51,621 bases of DNA from positions 1 through 51,621 of the forward strand of contig JAKJEM010000019.1 in NCBI GenBank assembly GCA_022705425.1. Direction: 5' to 3'. The DNA comes from Planctomycetota bacterium. GTDB taxonomy: Bacteria > Planctomycetota > Brocadiia > CAIUPP01. A program made the translations under genes and the position numbers. Shown here piece by piece: positions 1 through 9,168 of the stretch; positions within the stretch are counted from its first letter, which is position 1, and every line of letters starts with the position of its first letter. The notes under the pieces are model-generated. The model saw nothing but the letters and a program-made list of their open reading frames with translations, was not told the origin of the DNA and made no database searches.

Positions 1-2
1 AG

Positions 3-3000
3 CTCACCATCCGCGACGCGTGGTCGCAGCCGGAGGCGCGGACGACGACGCGCGTTCGGCTTGATGCCGGGCGCAACGCCGCTGCGCTGCCGATTCCGAC
101 GGAGAAGATCTCGGGCGGGCTCCACTTTGCGGACGTGATCTTGCGGTCGGGCGGACGGGTGGTGAACTGGGGGACCGCGGCCTACGAATCGAAGCAGGCG
201 GTCAAGATCGCGTCGGTGAAACTCGCAAAGGCGAACGTGCAGAAGACGGACACCCTCCGGGCCACGGTGGAGTTCACGCAGCCGCTGCCCCGGGAGGGGG
301 CGGTGCGCGTGACGGCGACGCTGAGCGACGCGCGCGGGCGCGACGTGCGGCGCGTCACAGCGGCGGCGGCCGGAGCAGACAAGGCAACGGTCGAGTTCCC
401 GGCGGCGGCGGTGGAGACGGAGCCGTACTACGTGCGCTTCGAGGTCTTCGACGGCGCGCGACGGGAGGACAAGGCGCGGGCGCGCGGCGTCGTGGCGCAG
501 TATCGCCCGTGGGACGATTTCACCTACAACGTGGAGACGTACGGCGGGGCCTACTACTACAGCATGCCGGCGTACTATGAGCGGCTGCGGGAGTTGGGCG
601 TCTCGATCCTGCACACAAGCGGGCGCACGGGACACGGGCTCGGCTACATGATCGAGGGGGACATGCACCTCGCGGACGTCTCGGGGTTCGTGCCCGGCTG
701 GCATCTTCAGCACGCGCGGGCGGCGTGGTATCAGGAGACCAAGACGCAGTACTTCAAGACGCGCGACCTGAAGTACCTCGAACGGCAGCCGTGCTTCAAC
801 AATCCTGACTTCCGGAAGGAATCGAAGAAGTGGGTGGAGTACGCCGTGGGGCTGATGCAGCCGCTGGGGACGTGGGACTACTGCGCGATTGACGAGATAT
901 CGCTGACGAACTACGGCGACGCCTTCGACTTCTGCTTCTGCGCGCATTGCCGGGAGAAATTCCGGGCGTGGGTGAAGCCGCTATACCGAGACCTGGCGGA
1001 GTTGAACGCTGCGTACGGCATGGAGTTCAAGGGTTGGGAAGAAGTGCGCCCGGTCAGCTTCCTGGAGGCCAAGGCGCGGGGGAAGTGGTCGGGCTGGGCG
1101 GACCACCGCAAGTTCATGGAGACGAGTCTGTACGAGTACTTCAGCTGGCTGCGGGCGGAGGCGACGGCCCTCCAGCCGAACGCGCAGATCAGCCTCTCGG
1201 GGACGCAGGCGCCCCACCCCTACAACGGGTCGGACGTGTGGCTGCGGTGCAGCGTCTTCGACAACCTGTGGAGTTACCAGGGAAGCGGGCAGTACGCGAT
1301 GCACCGCTCCTTCAAGCCGGAGTTGAAGCAGATGCCGTGGACGGGCTATGCGGGGGTCGGGCCGGCCCAGTACCACGGGCTTTGGCACAAGGCACTGAAC
1401 CGGGCGCACGGGGCGTCCTACTGGTGGTTTTACCAGATACTCAATCCCGACTGGCGGCTGAGCCCCAGCGGGCGCACCTGGGCCGAGGCGATGCCCGATC
1501 TGCTGCACGGCATCGGGAAGATCATCCTGAACTCGGAGTTCGAGGACTACGGGATTGCGCTGCACTACTCGCAGGACAGCATCCACGCCGCCCACGCGCT
1601 CGATGCGAGCGACGCCCTTTCCGGCGACCGCGACGGGTGGCTGGCGGCGGTGGAGCGCAACCAGATGCAGGCGGGGTTCCTCTCCTACGAGCAACTGGAA
1701 CGCGGCGACCTGACCTACCCGAAGACCCGGGTGTTCATCCTGCCGTACTCGATCTGCCTTTCGGACCGCGAGGCGGAGGCGATCCGGGCCTTCGTGCGGG
1801 CGGGTGGCACCGTCATCGCCGACGCGCAGACCGGCGTCATGGACTCGCGCTGCCGCTATCGCGAGGCCGGGGCCATTGACGACGTGCTGGGCATCCGCCG
1901 CCTGAGCCTGACGCCGGGACACGTCGAGGGGAACGTGGTTTACACGCCGCCGGCGCACTGGAAAGGGGCGGCGGGCGAGCTGGGTCTGAAGCCGCTGGAG
2001 CCGGGGATCGAGACGACGACGGGGAAGGCGCTGGCGCGCGACGCGGGGGCGCCGGCGGTGATCGTCAACCGCTTCGGGAAGGGACAGGCGTGGTACCTGA
2101 ACTTCGACCTGAGCAAGCTGGAGATGCTGACAAAGAAGGGGCAGCACGGCCCGCTGATGACCCTGGTACGGATGATCCTGGAGGAGGCGGGGGCGCGTCC
2201 GCTGGCCGTGGTGACGGGAGCGGAGGGGAACCGCCTGGAAGACTGCCAGGTCTTTGCGTACCGCCGCGGTCCGATCCGCTACCTTGGGCTTCTGCCGTCA
2301 CCCAACCGCACCGGGCCGGCAGCAGCGCGGCTGACGATTCCAGAGGGACTGGGCCTGTATGACGTGCGCGCACGCAAGGCGATGCCGGGGAACGACATTG
2401 CCTTGGCGCCGGGGGTGGGTCAGTTCTATGCGCTGCTCCCCTACTCGGTGCGGGGCATCGAAGTTCGCGCGCCTCAGGCCGTTCGCCAAGGGGAGGAGGC
2501 GACGGTACGCTTCCAGATCGGGGCCGACCGTGGAACCGCCGGCGACCACGTCGTGCGCGTGACGACGCGCGGCCCGGACGGACGCGAGATCTACTATCTC
2601 TGCCGGAACATCGTGACGGCGCAGGGAACGGGGGAGTTCCGGCTTCCCGTAGCGCTAAACGCCCCGTTGGGCGCGTGGACGGTGACGGTGCGCGACCTGG
2701 CCACGGGCCGCGCTCAGGAAGCGGTCGTCCGCGTCGAGGCGGGCGAAGCCGGAGCGGCCCCGGCCCCCGCCCTTGCCCCGGCGATTGAGGGGGCGGGCGA
2801 GGCGCCGGCGACAGCGGGTGTCCGCGCCACGCGCGACACCTTTGCCGGGGGCGAGGACAATGCGGCGGCCTTCGACCCGGCCAAGGGCCTGCTGAAGAAC
2901 CCCACACTCATCGAGGGGATGAAGGACGGCCTGCCCCTCGGCTGGGGCGGGTCGGTGAACTGGAAGAAGGACGACCTGGCGAAGCTGAAGATCGAGAAGG

Positions 3001-3395
3001 ACGACACGGTGCTCTTCCAGGGCCGCCCCTCGACGCGAGTGACCTTCGGCCCCTTTGCGGAACGGACCTGGTGGCAGTTGATCCAGAACATTGAGTGGGC
3101 GCGAAAGGACCTGCGCGGGAAGAAGGTGCGGCTGACGTATTACATCTACCGCGATGCGCCGTACAAGGACACGGCGCGCGATTTCATCTGCCGGGCGCGC
3201 CTGCCGGCGGGCGGCACCTATGCGCGCCCGACGGCGCTGGACGTGAGCCAGGTGACCGTGCCGGGCGCCTGGACGCGCGTGGTAATCCGGGGCAAGGTGG
3301 ACGCGCAGGCGGAGTTCTTTAACTTCACCCTCCAGAACCAGACGCGCGAGGACCGCTTCTGGATCGCCGGGTTCCTGCTGGAGGAGGAGGAATAG
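3..3395 (+). CDS. GH42-like beta-galactosidase-family protein, 5' truncated
   Basis: The reading frame is open to the window edge, so the true start lies upstream; a GTG at 135 is internal. Numbering from that GTG, residues ~130-480 look like a GH42-type TIM barrel. An Asp-Glu pair (D253-E254, in YCAIDEISL) sits where GH42 has its Asn-Glu acid/base motif. It is followed by a Cys-rich segment (FCFCAHCREKFRAWV) and a YRDLAELNAAYG stretch typical of the family. Residues ~540-690 resemble the Rossmann-like trimerisation domain (FVRAGGTVIADAQ). The C-terminal ~200 residues look like a jelly-roll carbohydrate-binding module. An enzyme acting on a beta-linked sugar chain is likely, but the substrate cannot be read. 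The Asn-to-Asp change in the acid/base motif leaves activity uncertain. No signal peptide can be judged. Confidence 0.7.
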   Translation, partial: LTIRDAWSQPEARTTTRVRLDAGRNAAALPIPTEKISGGLHFADVILRSGGRVVNWGTAAYESKQAVKIASVKLAKANVQKTDTLRATVEFTQPLPREGAVRVTATLSDARGRDVRRVTAAAAGADKATVEFPAAAVETEPYYVRFEVFDGARREDKARARGVVAQYRPWDDFTYNVETYGGAYYYSMPAYYERLRELGVSILHTSGRTGHGLGYMIEGDMHLADVSGFVPGWHLQHARAAWYQETKTQYFKTRDLKYLERQPCFNNPDFRKESKKWVEYAVGLMQPLGTWDYCAIDEISLTNYGDAFDFCFCAHCREKFRAWVKPLYRDLAELNAAYGMEFKGWEEVRPVSFLEAKARGKWSGWADHRKFMETSLYEYFSWLRAEATALQPNAQISLSGTQAPHPYNGSDVWLRCSVFDNLWSYQGSGQYAMHRSFKPELKQMPWTGYAGVGPAQYHGLWHKALNRAHGASYWWFYQILNPDWRLSPSGRTWAEAMPDLLHGIGKIILNSEFEDYGIALHYSQDSIHAAHALDASDALSGDRDGWLAAVERNQMQAGFLSYEQLERGDLTYPKTRVFILPYSICLSDREAEAIRAFVRAGGTVIADAQTGVMDSRCRYREAGAIDDVLGIRRLSLTPGHVEGNVVYTPPAHWKGAAGELGLKPLEPGIETTTGKALARDAGAPAVIVNRFGKGQAWYLNFDLSKLEMLTKKGQHGPLMTLVRMILEEAGARPLAVVTGAEGNRLEDCQVFAYRRGPIRYLGLLPSPNRTGPAAARLTIPEGLGLYDVRARKAMPGNDIALAPGVGQFYALLPYSVRGIEVRAPQAVRQGEEATVRFQIGADRGTAGDHVVRVTTRGPDGREIYYLCRNIVTAQGTGEFRLPVALNAPLGAWTVTVRDLATGRAQEAVVRVEAGEAGAAPAPALAPAIEGAGEAPATAGVRATRDTFAGGEDNAAAFDPAKGLLKNPTLIEGMKDGLPLGWGGSVNWKKDDLAKLKIEKDDTVLFQGRPSTRVTFGPFAERTWWQLIQNIEWARKDLRGKKVRLTYYIYRDAPYKDTARDFICRARLPAGGTYARPTALDVSQVTVPGAWTRVVIRGKVDAQAEFFNFTLQNQTREDRFWIAGFLLEEEE

Positions 3396-3507
3396 CCGTT
3401 TCCGACGCGTCAGCGTGTGTACGGGGTTCCGTCCGCCTGCAGCCGTGGGCGGTTGTGCCACACGCGGGACAGCGGAGGGCGGATGTGCTGCGTCCCGTCC
3501 GCGGACG

Positions 3508-3537
3508 TTGAAAGCCCCCTGCCGAGTGTCATATAAT
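3508..3537 (+). promoter_or_regulatory. sigma70-type promoter for panC-lgt
   Basis: TTGAAA at 3508-3513 and a perfect TATAAT at 3532-3537 are separated by 18 bases, 53 bases upstream of the panC ATG. Nothing else in the 3396-3590 gap is recognisable. Confidence 0.75.
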
Positions 3538-3590
3538 CGCGGTCCTGACGCCGGCGCGGCCGGCGCGGGTCAGTCTGCGGAGGAATCCGA

Positions 3591-4439
3591 ATGCGGTTCA
3601 TAACGTCTATCGGCGATCTGCACAGTGTCATTGCAGCGCTTCGTGGGGCGGGCAAGCGGATCGGCTTCGTGCCGACGATGGGCGCGCTGCACGCCGGGCA
3701 CATGAGCCTGGTGCGGAAATCCAAGGCGGAGAATGACACGACCGCCGTAAGCGTCTTCGTGAACCCCACGCAGTTCGGGCCGGAGGAGGACTTCGAGGCG
3801 TACCCGCGCCCGATCGAGAACGACCGGCGGCTGTGCGAACAGGCGGGGGTGGACATCCTCTTCGCCCCGGCGGCCGGCGAGATGTATCCCGGCGGCTACG
3901 CGACGTACGTTCTGCAGGAACGGTACACGGAGGCGTTCGAGGGGGAGATCCGCACCGGTCATTTCCACGGCGTATGCACGGTCTGCTGCAAGTTGTTCAA
4001 CCTGCTGAAGCCGCACCGCGCGTACTTCGGGCACAAGGACTACCAGCAGAGCGTGGTGATCCGCCGGATGGTGCGCGACCTGAACATGGACCTGGAGGTG
4101 GAGGTCTGCCCGACGGTGCGGGAGAGCGACGGTCTGGCGCTGAGTTCGCGCAACGTTTACCTGTCGCCGGAGGAGCGGAGCCAGGCGACGGCGCTCTACG
4201 CGGCCTTGCGGCGCGCGGAGGAGGTCTTCCAGTCGGGCGAGCGCAGCGTGGCGCCGATGGCGGACGCCATGCGGAAGGTCATCGAACGGGCGCCGATGGC
4301 GCGGGTGGACTACATCGCGTTCGTCAACCCGGAGACGCTCCGCGAAGTGCGGCGGGTGGAATCCGAGGCCGTCATCCTGATCGCGGCGCGCCTGGGCCGC
4401 ACGCGGCTGATTGACAACCTGCGCCTGACGGCGAAGTAG
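3591..4439 (+). CDS. panC: pantothenate synthetase
   Basis: Joins pantoate and beta-alanine with ATP to make pantothenate, the last step of vitamin B5 synthesis, in the cytosol. The 282 residues match the family length. The N-terminal nucleotidyltransferase motif P28-T-M-G-A-L-H34-A-G-H37 is intact, as are VFVNPTQF, the TGHFHGV pantoate-binding segment, FGHKDYQQ and the KMSKS-equivalent LSSRNVYL. The start is set by a GGAGGAAT ribosome site a few bases upstream of ATG. It heads a two-gene operon with lgt (6-base gap). The other pantothenate genes (panB, panD) are not in the window. Confidence 0.97.
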   Translation: MRFITSIGDLHSVIAALRGAGKRIGFVPTMGALHAGHMSLVRKSKAENDTTAVSVFVNPTQFGPEEDFEAYPRPIENDRRLCEQAGVDILFAPAAGEMYPGGYATYVLQERYTEAFEGEIRTGHFHGVCTVCCKLFNLLKPHRAYFGHKDYQQSVVIRRMVRDLNMDLEVEVCPTVRESDGLALSSRNVYLSPEERSQATALYAALRRAEEVFQSGERSVAPMADAMRKVIERAPMARVDYIAFVNPETLREVRRVESEAVILIAARLGRTRLIDNLRLTAK

Positions 4440-4445
4440 CCCTTC

Positions 4446-5297
4446 ATGCACGACATCCTCTTCACGCTCCCGAACCCCTTCACCGGAGGACGCCTGCCGG
4501 TGCATTCGTACGGGGTGATGGCCATGCTGGGGTTCCTGGCGGCGGTGCTGACGGCTCGATGGCGCGCGCGGCGGTCGGGGCTGTCGCCCGACCTGGTGAC
4601 GGACGTGGCGGTGTGGGGACTGCTGGCGGGGATCGTGGGGTCGCGCCTCGTGTACCTGATGACCTTTCCGGGCGAGTTCCACAGCCTGCTGGACTTCTTC
4701 AAGATCTGGCAGGGCGGGCTGGTCTTCTACGGGGGGTTGATCGGGGCGGGGACGACGGTGCTGGGGTATCTCTGGTGGAAGAAGGAGCGCATCCTTCCGG
4801 TGCTGGACGTCCTGGCGCCTTCACTGGCGCTGGGCCACGCCTTCGGGCGCGTCGGCTGCACGCTGCACGGGTGCTGTTACGGGGTGGTCCTGCCGAACCA
4901 GCGGGCCTGGTACGGGATCGCCTACCCCGAGAACAGCCCCCCCTGCGCGCTGGCGCCGGCGGGGACGAGGTTCCTGCCGGTGCAGTTGATCGAGGCGGCC
5001 GGTCTGCTGGCGATCTTCGTCGTCCTGTCGCTGTTCTTCCGACGACGCAAGGCGGACGGGCGCGTGGCGGCGCTGTACCTGATGCTCTATTCGATCACGC
5101 GGTTCACGCTGGAGTTCTGGCGCGGCGACATGGGGCGCGGAACGCTGACGAACGCGCAGTGGATCAGCGTGGGGACGTTCTTTGCGGGGCTGATCGTGTG
5201 GGCGACGGCGCGCCCTGTGGCGTCGAGCGCGGAGGGGCGGGAACCGAAACCCGCGGCGAAGCCGGTCCGGGCGCCGCGGGATCAGGCAGGGTCGTAG
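4446..5297 (+). CDS. lgt: prolipoprotein diacylglyceryl transferase
   Basis: Inner-membrane enzyme that moves a diacylglyceryl group from phosphatidylglycerol to the lipobox cysteine of prolipoproteins. About seven membrane segments are visible, with the family landmarks H20-S-Y-G, GLVFYGGLIG (91-100) and a C-terminal EFWRGD. The signature is a Cys-rich variant, HAFGRVGCTLHGCCYG (131-146), instead of the usual GRxGNFxNxE; the essential Gly-Arg is kept. Length 283 is normal. Two likely substrates lie in the window: the DUF3332 lipoprotein and the repeat lipoprotein after secA. The last 16 bases overlap the 3' end of the convergent YdcF-like gene. Confidence 0.93.
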   Translation: MHDILFTLPNPFTGGRLPVHSYGVMAMLGFLAAVLTARWRARRSGLSPDLVTDVAVWGLLAGIVGSRLVYLMTFPGEFHSLLDFFKIWQGGLVFYGGLIGAGTTVLGYLWWKKERILPVLDVLAPSLALGHAFGRVGCTLHGCCYGVVLPNQRAWYGIAYPENSPPCALAPAGTRFLPVQLIEAAGLLAIFVVLSLFFRRRKADGRVAALYLMLYSITRFTLEFWRGDMGRGTLTNAQWISVGTFFAGLIVWATARPVASSAEGREPKPAAKPVRAPRDQAGS

Positions 5298-6361
5298 GGC
5301 TGCCAGAAGGGGCGGAAGTAGTAGTACGTCCAGGCCAGCGATTCACGGAAGACGTTATAGAAATCCACGCTCTGGATCCGCGCCCTGGGGGCGGGATCGG
5401 TGGTGACGGGCAGGCGCGCGCGGTAGAAGGCCAGGGCCGTCCTCGAGAGGTGGTAGTCGTGGCTGACGACGATGGCGCGACGCCACCCGTTCGCGCGCAT
5501 GAGCTTGCGGCAGCTGTTCACCGTATCGAAGGTGCTGTGGCCGAGTTCGTCGCGGAGGACGGCGTGGGGCGGGACCTTCCAGTGGAGGGCAAGGGCGGCC
5601 ATGACCTGCGGCTCGGTGGGGCCGCACGGTTCGGCCGGTCCGCCGCTCATGATGATTCGCGGCGCCAGCCCCCGGCGGTAGAGCCATACCCCCTGGCGCG
5701 TGCGGTCCATCAGCGCCACGGAAGCTTCCCCGTCGGCCGTCACGGCGGCGCCCATGACGATAATGCAGTCGGCCGGGCGCGGCCAGGAAATGGTCCCGAC
5801 AAGGAACATCTGGCCGATGAGGAAGAGCTCCCAGACGACAAGGCCGACGCCGGCGACGGCCACGACGCGTGCGGGCGTCGGGCCCGGGCCCGGCGCGGTC
5901 GCCCGCGGCGCGGTCTTCCGCACGCGCCAGACCTGCAGGGCCAAAGCGACCAGCGCGAAGAGGGCAAAGGGGAGCGGCAGCCAGGTGTGGGCGCGCCGGT
6001 GCGCCAGGGCGTCGTAGAAGTTCCAGGTCTGCCGGAGGCACTCGCTGCACAGAAAGAGCAAGAGGGCCTGGGTCGCGACGTAACGCCAGGGGGCGGACGG
6101 CGGCTTGAGAAGACTCCACAGCAGGAGGAGGCCGAAGAGGCCCATGAAGAAGCGGGGCCAGAGGCCGTAGAGGTCCAGCGGCATCCAGGTGTAGTTGGCG
6201 TCGAAGCCGGGACGGACGAAGTCGCCGAGGACGTTCAGGAGGGTGAAGAGCGCCAGGACCCATCCGACCGCCTCGGGCAGGACGCCGACCAGGAGACGAA
6301 GGATGCGGAGGAAGGCGCCGGCGCCCGTCTGCGGCGGCGTTCTGGATGGGGCCTCAGCCAC
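5282..6361 (-). CDS. YdcF/SanA/ElyC-type DUF218 membrane protein
   Basis: Begins with GTG. Five predicted membrane helices (about 19-46, 70-86, 94-110, 127-145 and 165-189) precede a DUF218 domain from residue 198 (ADCIIVMGAAV) to ~345. The domain shows the family's MSGGP loop, a TEP segment and the SHDYHLSR motif. Members of this family (ElyC, SanA, YdcF) affect envelope integrity and peptidoglycan-carrier recycling, but the reaction is unsettled. It follows the DUF1844 gene by 9 bases and is probably the last gene of the pyrG-containing operon. The family call is firm; the function is not known. Confidence 0.85.
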   Translation of the reverse strand: MAEAPSRTPPQTGAGAFLRILRLLVGVLPEAVGWVLALFTLLNVLGDFVRPGFDANYTWMPLDLYGLWPRFFMGLFGLLLLWSLLKPPSAPWRYVATQALLLFLCSECLRQTWNFYDALAHRRAHTWLPLPFALFALVALALQVWRVRKTAPRATAPGPGPTPARVVAVAGVGLVVWELFLIGQMFLVGTISWPRPADCIIVMGAAVTADGEASVALMDRTRQGVWLYRRGLAPRIIMSGGPAEPCGPTEPQVMAALALHWKVPPHAVLRDELGHSTFDTVNSCRKLMRANGWRRAIVVSHDYHLSRTALAFYRARLPVTTDPAPRARIQSVDFYNVFRESLAWTYYYFRPFWQPYDPA

Positions 6362-6370
6362 GGGCCTTCC

Positions 6371-6652
6371 CTATCTGGCGGCCTCGACGTAACGCATCCG
6401 CAGGTCGTAGAGGATGGCGGACATCAGCTTCTCCTCTTCGGCGGTGAGGTTGCCCTTCATCTTCTCCATGAGCAATTGGAGGAGGTCTATCGAGTACTTG
6501 GCCTGTTCGAGGTCGAGTTCCTTCTTGTGCGTGATGGGGTTCTCGAAGAGGCCGAGGTTAATGAGCACCTGGCCGGCCAGGCCCGAGACGAAGGTCTTGA
6601 GGCTGGGCTCCGGCAGCGGCGGGCGGTCGGGGCGCGGGGCGGCGTCGGACAT
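6371..6652 (-). CDS. DUF1844 family protein
   Basis: A 93-residue cytosolic, largely helical protein. A proline-rich start (PRPDRPPLPEP) precedes the family core: SGLAGQVLINLGL, then AKYSIDLLQLLMEKMKGNLT and LMSAILYDLRMRYVEA. DUF1844 proteins are short and uncharacterised. An AGGAGG site 8 bases before the ATG fixes the start. It lies 19 bases after pyrG and 9 before the YdcF-like gene, so it is cotranscribed with them. No catalytic motif is visible. Confidence 0.85.
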   Translation of the reverse strand: MSDAAPRPDRPPLPEPSLKTFVSGLAGQVLINLGLFENPITHKKELDLEQAKYSIDLLQLLMEKMKGNLTAEEEKLMSAILYDLRMRYVEAAR

Positions 6653-6671
6653 GACGGGGTCCTCCTGCGGG

Positions 6672-8285
6672 CTATCTCACGCCCTTTCGCGCGAGGGCGG
6701 CGGCGATGAAGGCGCGGAAGAGCGGGTGGGCGGCGACGGGGCGCGACTTGAACTCGGGGTGGAACTGCACGGCGACGAACCAGGGGTGATCGCGGAGTTC
6801 GACGATCTCAACGAGCTTGCCGTCCGGGGAGAGGCCGGAGAAGCGCAGGCCCTTCGCCTCGAATTGGGCGCGGTAGGCGTTGTTGAACTCGTAGCGGTGG
6901 CGGTGGCGCTCGGAGACTTCGTCGCAGCCGTACGCGGCGCGAGCGAGGGACTTGGGGGCGAGGCGGCATTCCTGCGCGCCGAGGCGCATGGTGCCGCCGA
7001 GATTGACGACGCGGCGCTGCTCGTCCATCATGCAGACGACCGGGTGGGGGGTGTCGGCGTTGAACTCGGAGCTGTTGGCGCTCTCGAGCGCGCAGACGTT
7101 GCGCGCGAACTCGATCGTGGCGCACTGCATCCCGAGGCAGATGCCGAAGAAGGGCACGCCGCGCTCGCGCGCGTGGCGGATGGCGCGGATTTTGCCTTCG
7201 ATGCCGCGCATCCCGAAGCCGCCGGGGACGAGGATGCCGTCCACGCCGGCAAAGACGGCGGCCGCGTCGGCGCCTTCAAGGGACTCGGCCTCGATCTTGC
7301 GCTTGATGACGCGGGCGTTGTTGGCCACACCGCCGTGCGTCAGGGCCTCGTAGATGGACTCGTAGGCGGAGTTGAGGTGGATGTACTTGCCGACGACGGC
7401 GATGGAGACCTCGCGCTCGGGGTGCTGCAGGGCGCGGAGCATCCGCTTCCATTCGTCGAGGCCGGGTCCGTCGCCCTTGAGGGCGAGGCGCTCGATCAGG
7501 AGGGCGTCGAGGCCCTCGCGCACGAGGACGAGGGGCAGTTCGTAGATCGTGCTGCTTTCGGCCAGGTCAATCTCTTCGATGACGGCGCGCCGTTCGACGT
7601 TGCAGAAGAGGGCGATCTTCTCGCGCACGTCCTCGCCGAGGGGCTTCTCGGTGCGGCAGATCAGGATGTCCGGCAGGATGCCCAGCTCGCGCAGCTTGCC
7701 GACGGAGTGCTGGGTCGGCTTGGTCTTGATCTCCTGGTTGACGCGGAGGTAGGGGATGAGGGTGAGGTGGATGAAGAGCACGTTCTGCCGCCCGACCTCG
7801 TTTCCGAATTGACGGATCGCTTCAAGGAAGGGCAGCCCCTCGATGTCGCCGACGGTGCCGCCGATCTCGGTGATGACGACGTCCACGCCGGGCTTGGCCA
7901 TGCGCCGGACGGCGTCCTTGATCTCGTTGGTGATGTGGGGAACGACCTGGATGGTGCGCCCGAGGTACTCGCCCCTGCGCTCCTTGTCAATCACGCTCTT
8001 GTAAATCTGGCCCGCGGTGTAGTTGCTGTCGCGACAGGAACGGGCCTGGGTGAAACGCTCGTAATGCCCCAGGTCGAGGTCGGTCTCAGCGCCGTCGTCG
8101 GTCACATAGACCTCGCCGTGCTGATAGGGGCTCATCGTGCCGGGGTCCACGTTGATGTAGGGGTCGAACTTCTGGATGGCGACGCGGAGGCCGCGGCTTT
8201 CGAGCAGGAGCCCGATGGCGCCGGAGGTGAGCCCCTTTCCGAGAGAGCTGACGACGCCGCCGGTGACGAAGATGTGTTTGGCCAT
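6672..8285 (-). CDS. pyrG: CTP synthase
   Basis: Aminates UTP to CTP using glutamine and ATP. The 537-residue protein has the N-terminal synthetase domain ([11 protein letters not shown]-loop near residue 10, then [13 protein letters not shown]) and a C-terminal class I glutaminase domain with nucleophile C383 in GICLGMQ and the HPEF catalytic His/Glu near the end. I start it at 8285 ([10 protein letters not shown]) because a GGAAAGG ribosome site lies ~10 bases upstream; the frame is open nine codons further but that extension has no support. It sits between kdsB, which consumes CTP, and a DUF1844 gene. Confidence 0.97.
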   Translation of the reverse strand: MAKHIFVTGGVVSSLGKGLTSGAIGLLLESRGLRVAIQKFDPYINVDPGTMSPYQHGEVYVTDDGAETDLDLGHYERFTQARSCRDSNYTAGQIYKSVIDKERRGEYLGRTIQVVPHITNEIKDAVRRMAKPGVDVVITEIGGTVGDIEGLPFLEAIRQFGNEVGRQNVLFIHLTLIPYLRVNQEIKTKPTQHSVGKLRELGILPDILICRTEKPLGEDVREKIALFCNVERRAVIEEIDLAESSTIYELPLVLVREGLDALLIERLALKGDGPGLDEWKRMLRALQHPEREVSIAVVGKYIHLNSAYESIYEALTHGGVANNARVIKRKIEAESLEGADAAAVFAGVDGILVPGGFGMRGIEGKIRAIRHARERGVPFFGICLGMQCATIEFARNVCALESANSSEFNADTPHPVVCMMDEQRRVVNLGGTMRLGAQECRLAPKSLARAAYGCDEVSERHRHRYEFNNAYRAQFEAKGLRFSGLSPDGKLVEIVELRDHPWFVAVQFHPEFKSRPVAAHPLFRAFIAAALARKGVR

Positions 8286-8330
8286 GCGCGGAATACCTTT
8301 CCTCGATCTCAACGCGCGGGGCGCGGTTGG

Positions 8331-9074
8331 CTATGCGGTGCGCGAACGGACGAACGCGGCGAAATCCTCGGGGGTGTCCACCTTCATCGTCTTGTGCGGG
8401 GTGAGGCCGACCTTGATCTTATATCCGTTGGCGAGGGCGCGCAACTGTTCGAGCTTCTCGGAATCCTCCAGGGGGTGGGGCGGCAGGAGGTTGTACGTCA
8501 ACAGGAAGGCGCGGCGGTAGCCGTAGATGCCGTAGTGGCGCAGGTGGGGAACGGCGCTGTCGCGCAGGGGCGCGGTGGAGCCGCGGACGTGGGGGATGAT
8601 GGAACGGCTGAAGTAGAGGGCGCGCCACTGAACGTCCACGACGACCTTGACGACGCCGGGGTCGCGCAGTTCCTCCTCGGACTCGATGCGGCCGGCCAGG
8701 GTGGAGATGGCGCACTCGGGGTCCTCGTCGAGCAGGCGGACGGTCTGGGCGATCTGCTCGGGGAGGATGGTGGGTTCGTCGCCCTGGAGGTTGACAACGG
8801 CGTCGTGGTCGAGGCCGCGGGCGACTTCGGCGCAGCGGTCGCTGCCGGAGTGATGGACGGCGGCGGTCATGCGCACCTCGGCGCCGAAGGCGCGCGCGGC
8901 GGAAGCGATGCGGTCGTCGTCCGTTGCCACAACCACCCGGTCCACACCCTGCGCGCGCACGGCGGCCTCCCACACATACTGGATCAGGGCCTTGCCGTCC
9001 GGACCGGCGACAAGGGCTTTGCCGGGGAATCGGGTGGAAGCGTATCGCGCGGGGATGACGACGGCGGCTTTCAT
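8331..9074 (-). CDS. kdsB: 3-deoxy-manno-octulosonate cytidylyltransferase (CMP-KDO synthetase)
   Basis: Activates KDO with CTP to CMP-KDO for the inner core of lipopolysaccharide. The 247 residues carry the family N-terminus VVIPARYASTRFPGKAL, the DDDRI and SGSDRCAE segments, the Mg-binding NLQGDEP and a C-terminal KVDTPEDF. A GGAAAGGA ribosome site precedes the ATG. It lies 45 bases upstream of pyrG on the same strand, so CTP maker and CTP user are coupled. Its presence is the best evidence in the window for an LPS-containing outer membrane. Confidence 0.96.
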   Translation of the reverse strand: MKAAVVIPARYASTRFPGKALVAGPDGKALIQYVWEAAVRAQGVDRVVVATDDDRIASAARAFGAEVRMTAAVHHSGSDRCAEVARGLDHDAVVNLQGDEPTILPEQIAQTVRLLDEDPECAISTLAGRIESEEELRDPGVVKVVVDVQWRALYFSRSIIPHVRGSTAPLRDSAVPHLRHYGIYGYRRAFLLTYNLLPPHPLEDSEKLEQLRALANGYKIKVGLTPHKTMKVDTPEDFAAFVRSRTA

Positions 9075-9168
9075 GGGGGTCCTTTCCGTTACGGGACCGC
9101 AACAGCGCAGTACACGGGGGCACAGGATAGCATCTTTGCCGGTGGCGCGCGAGTGCGTCGCAGGGCGG

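Noticed and set aside
3396..3507. A minus-strand coding-like stretch and weak inverted repeats after the GH42-like gene
   Set aside because: The peptide (ending RLQADGTPYTR) matches nothing I recognise and the repeats have only 5-6 base stems, so I call neither a gene fragment nor a terminator.
4559..6709. A 716-codon plus-strand frame over lgt and the YdcF-like gene
   Set aside because: It runs out of frame through lgt and antisense to two further genes; no family resemblance.
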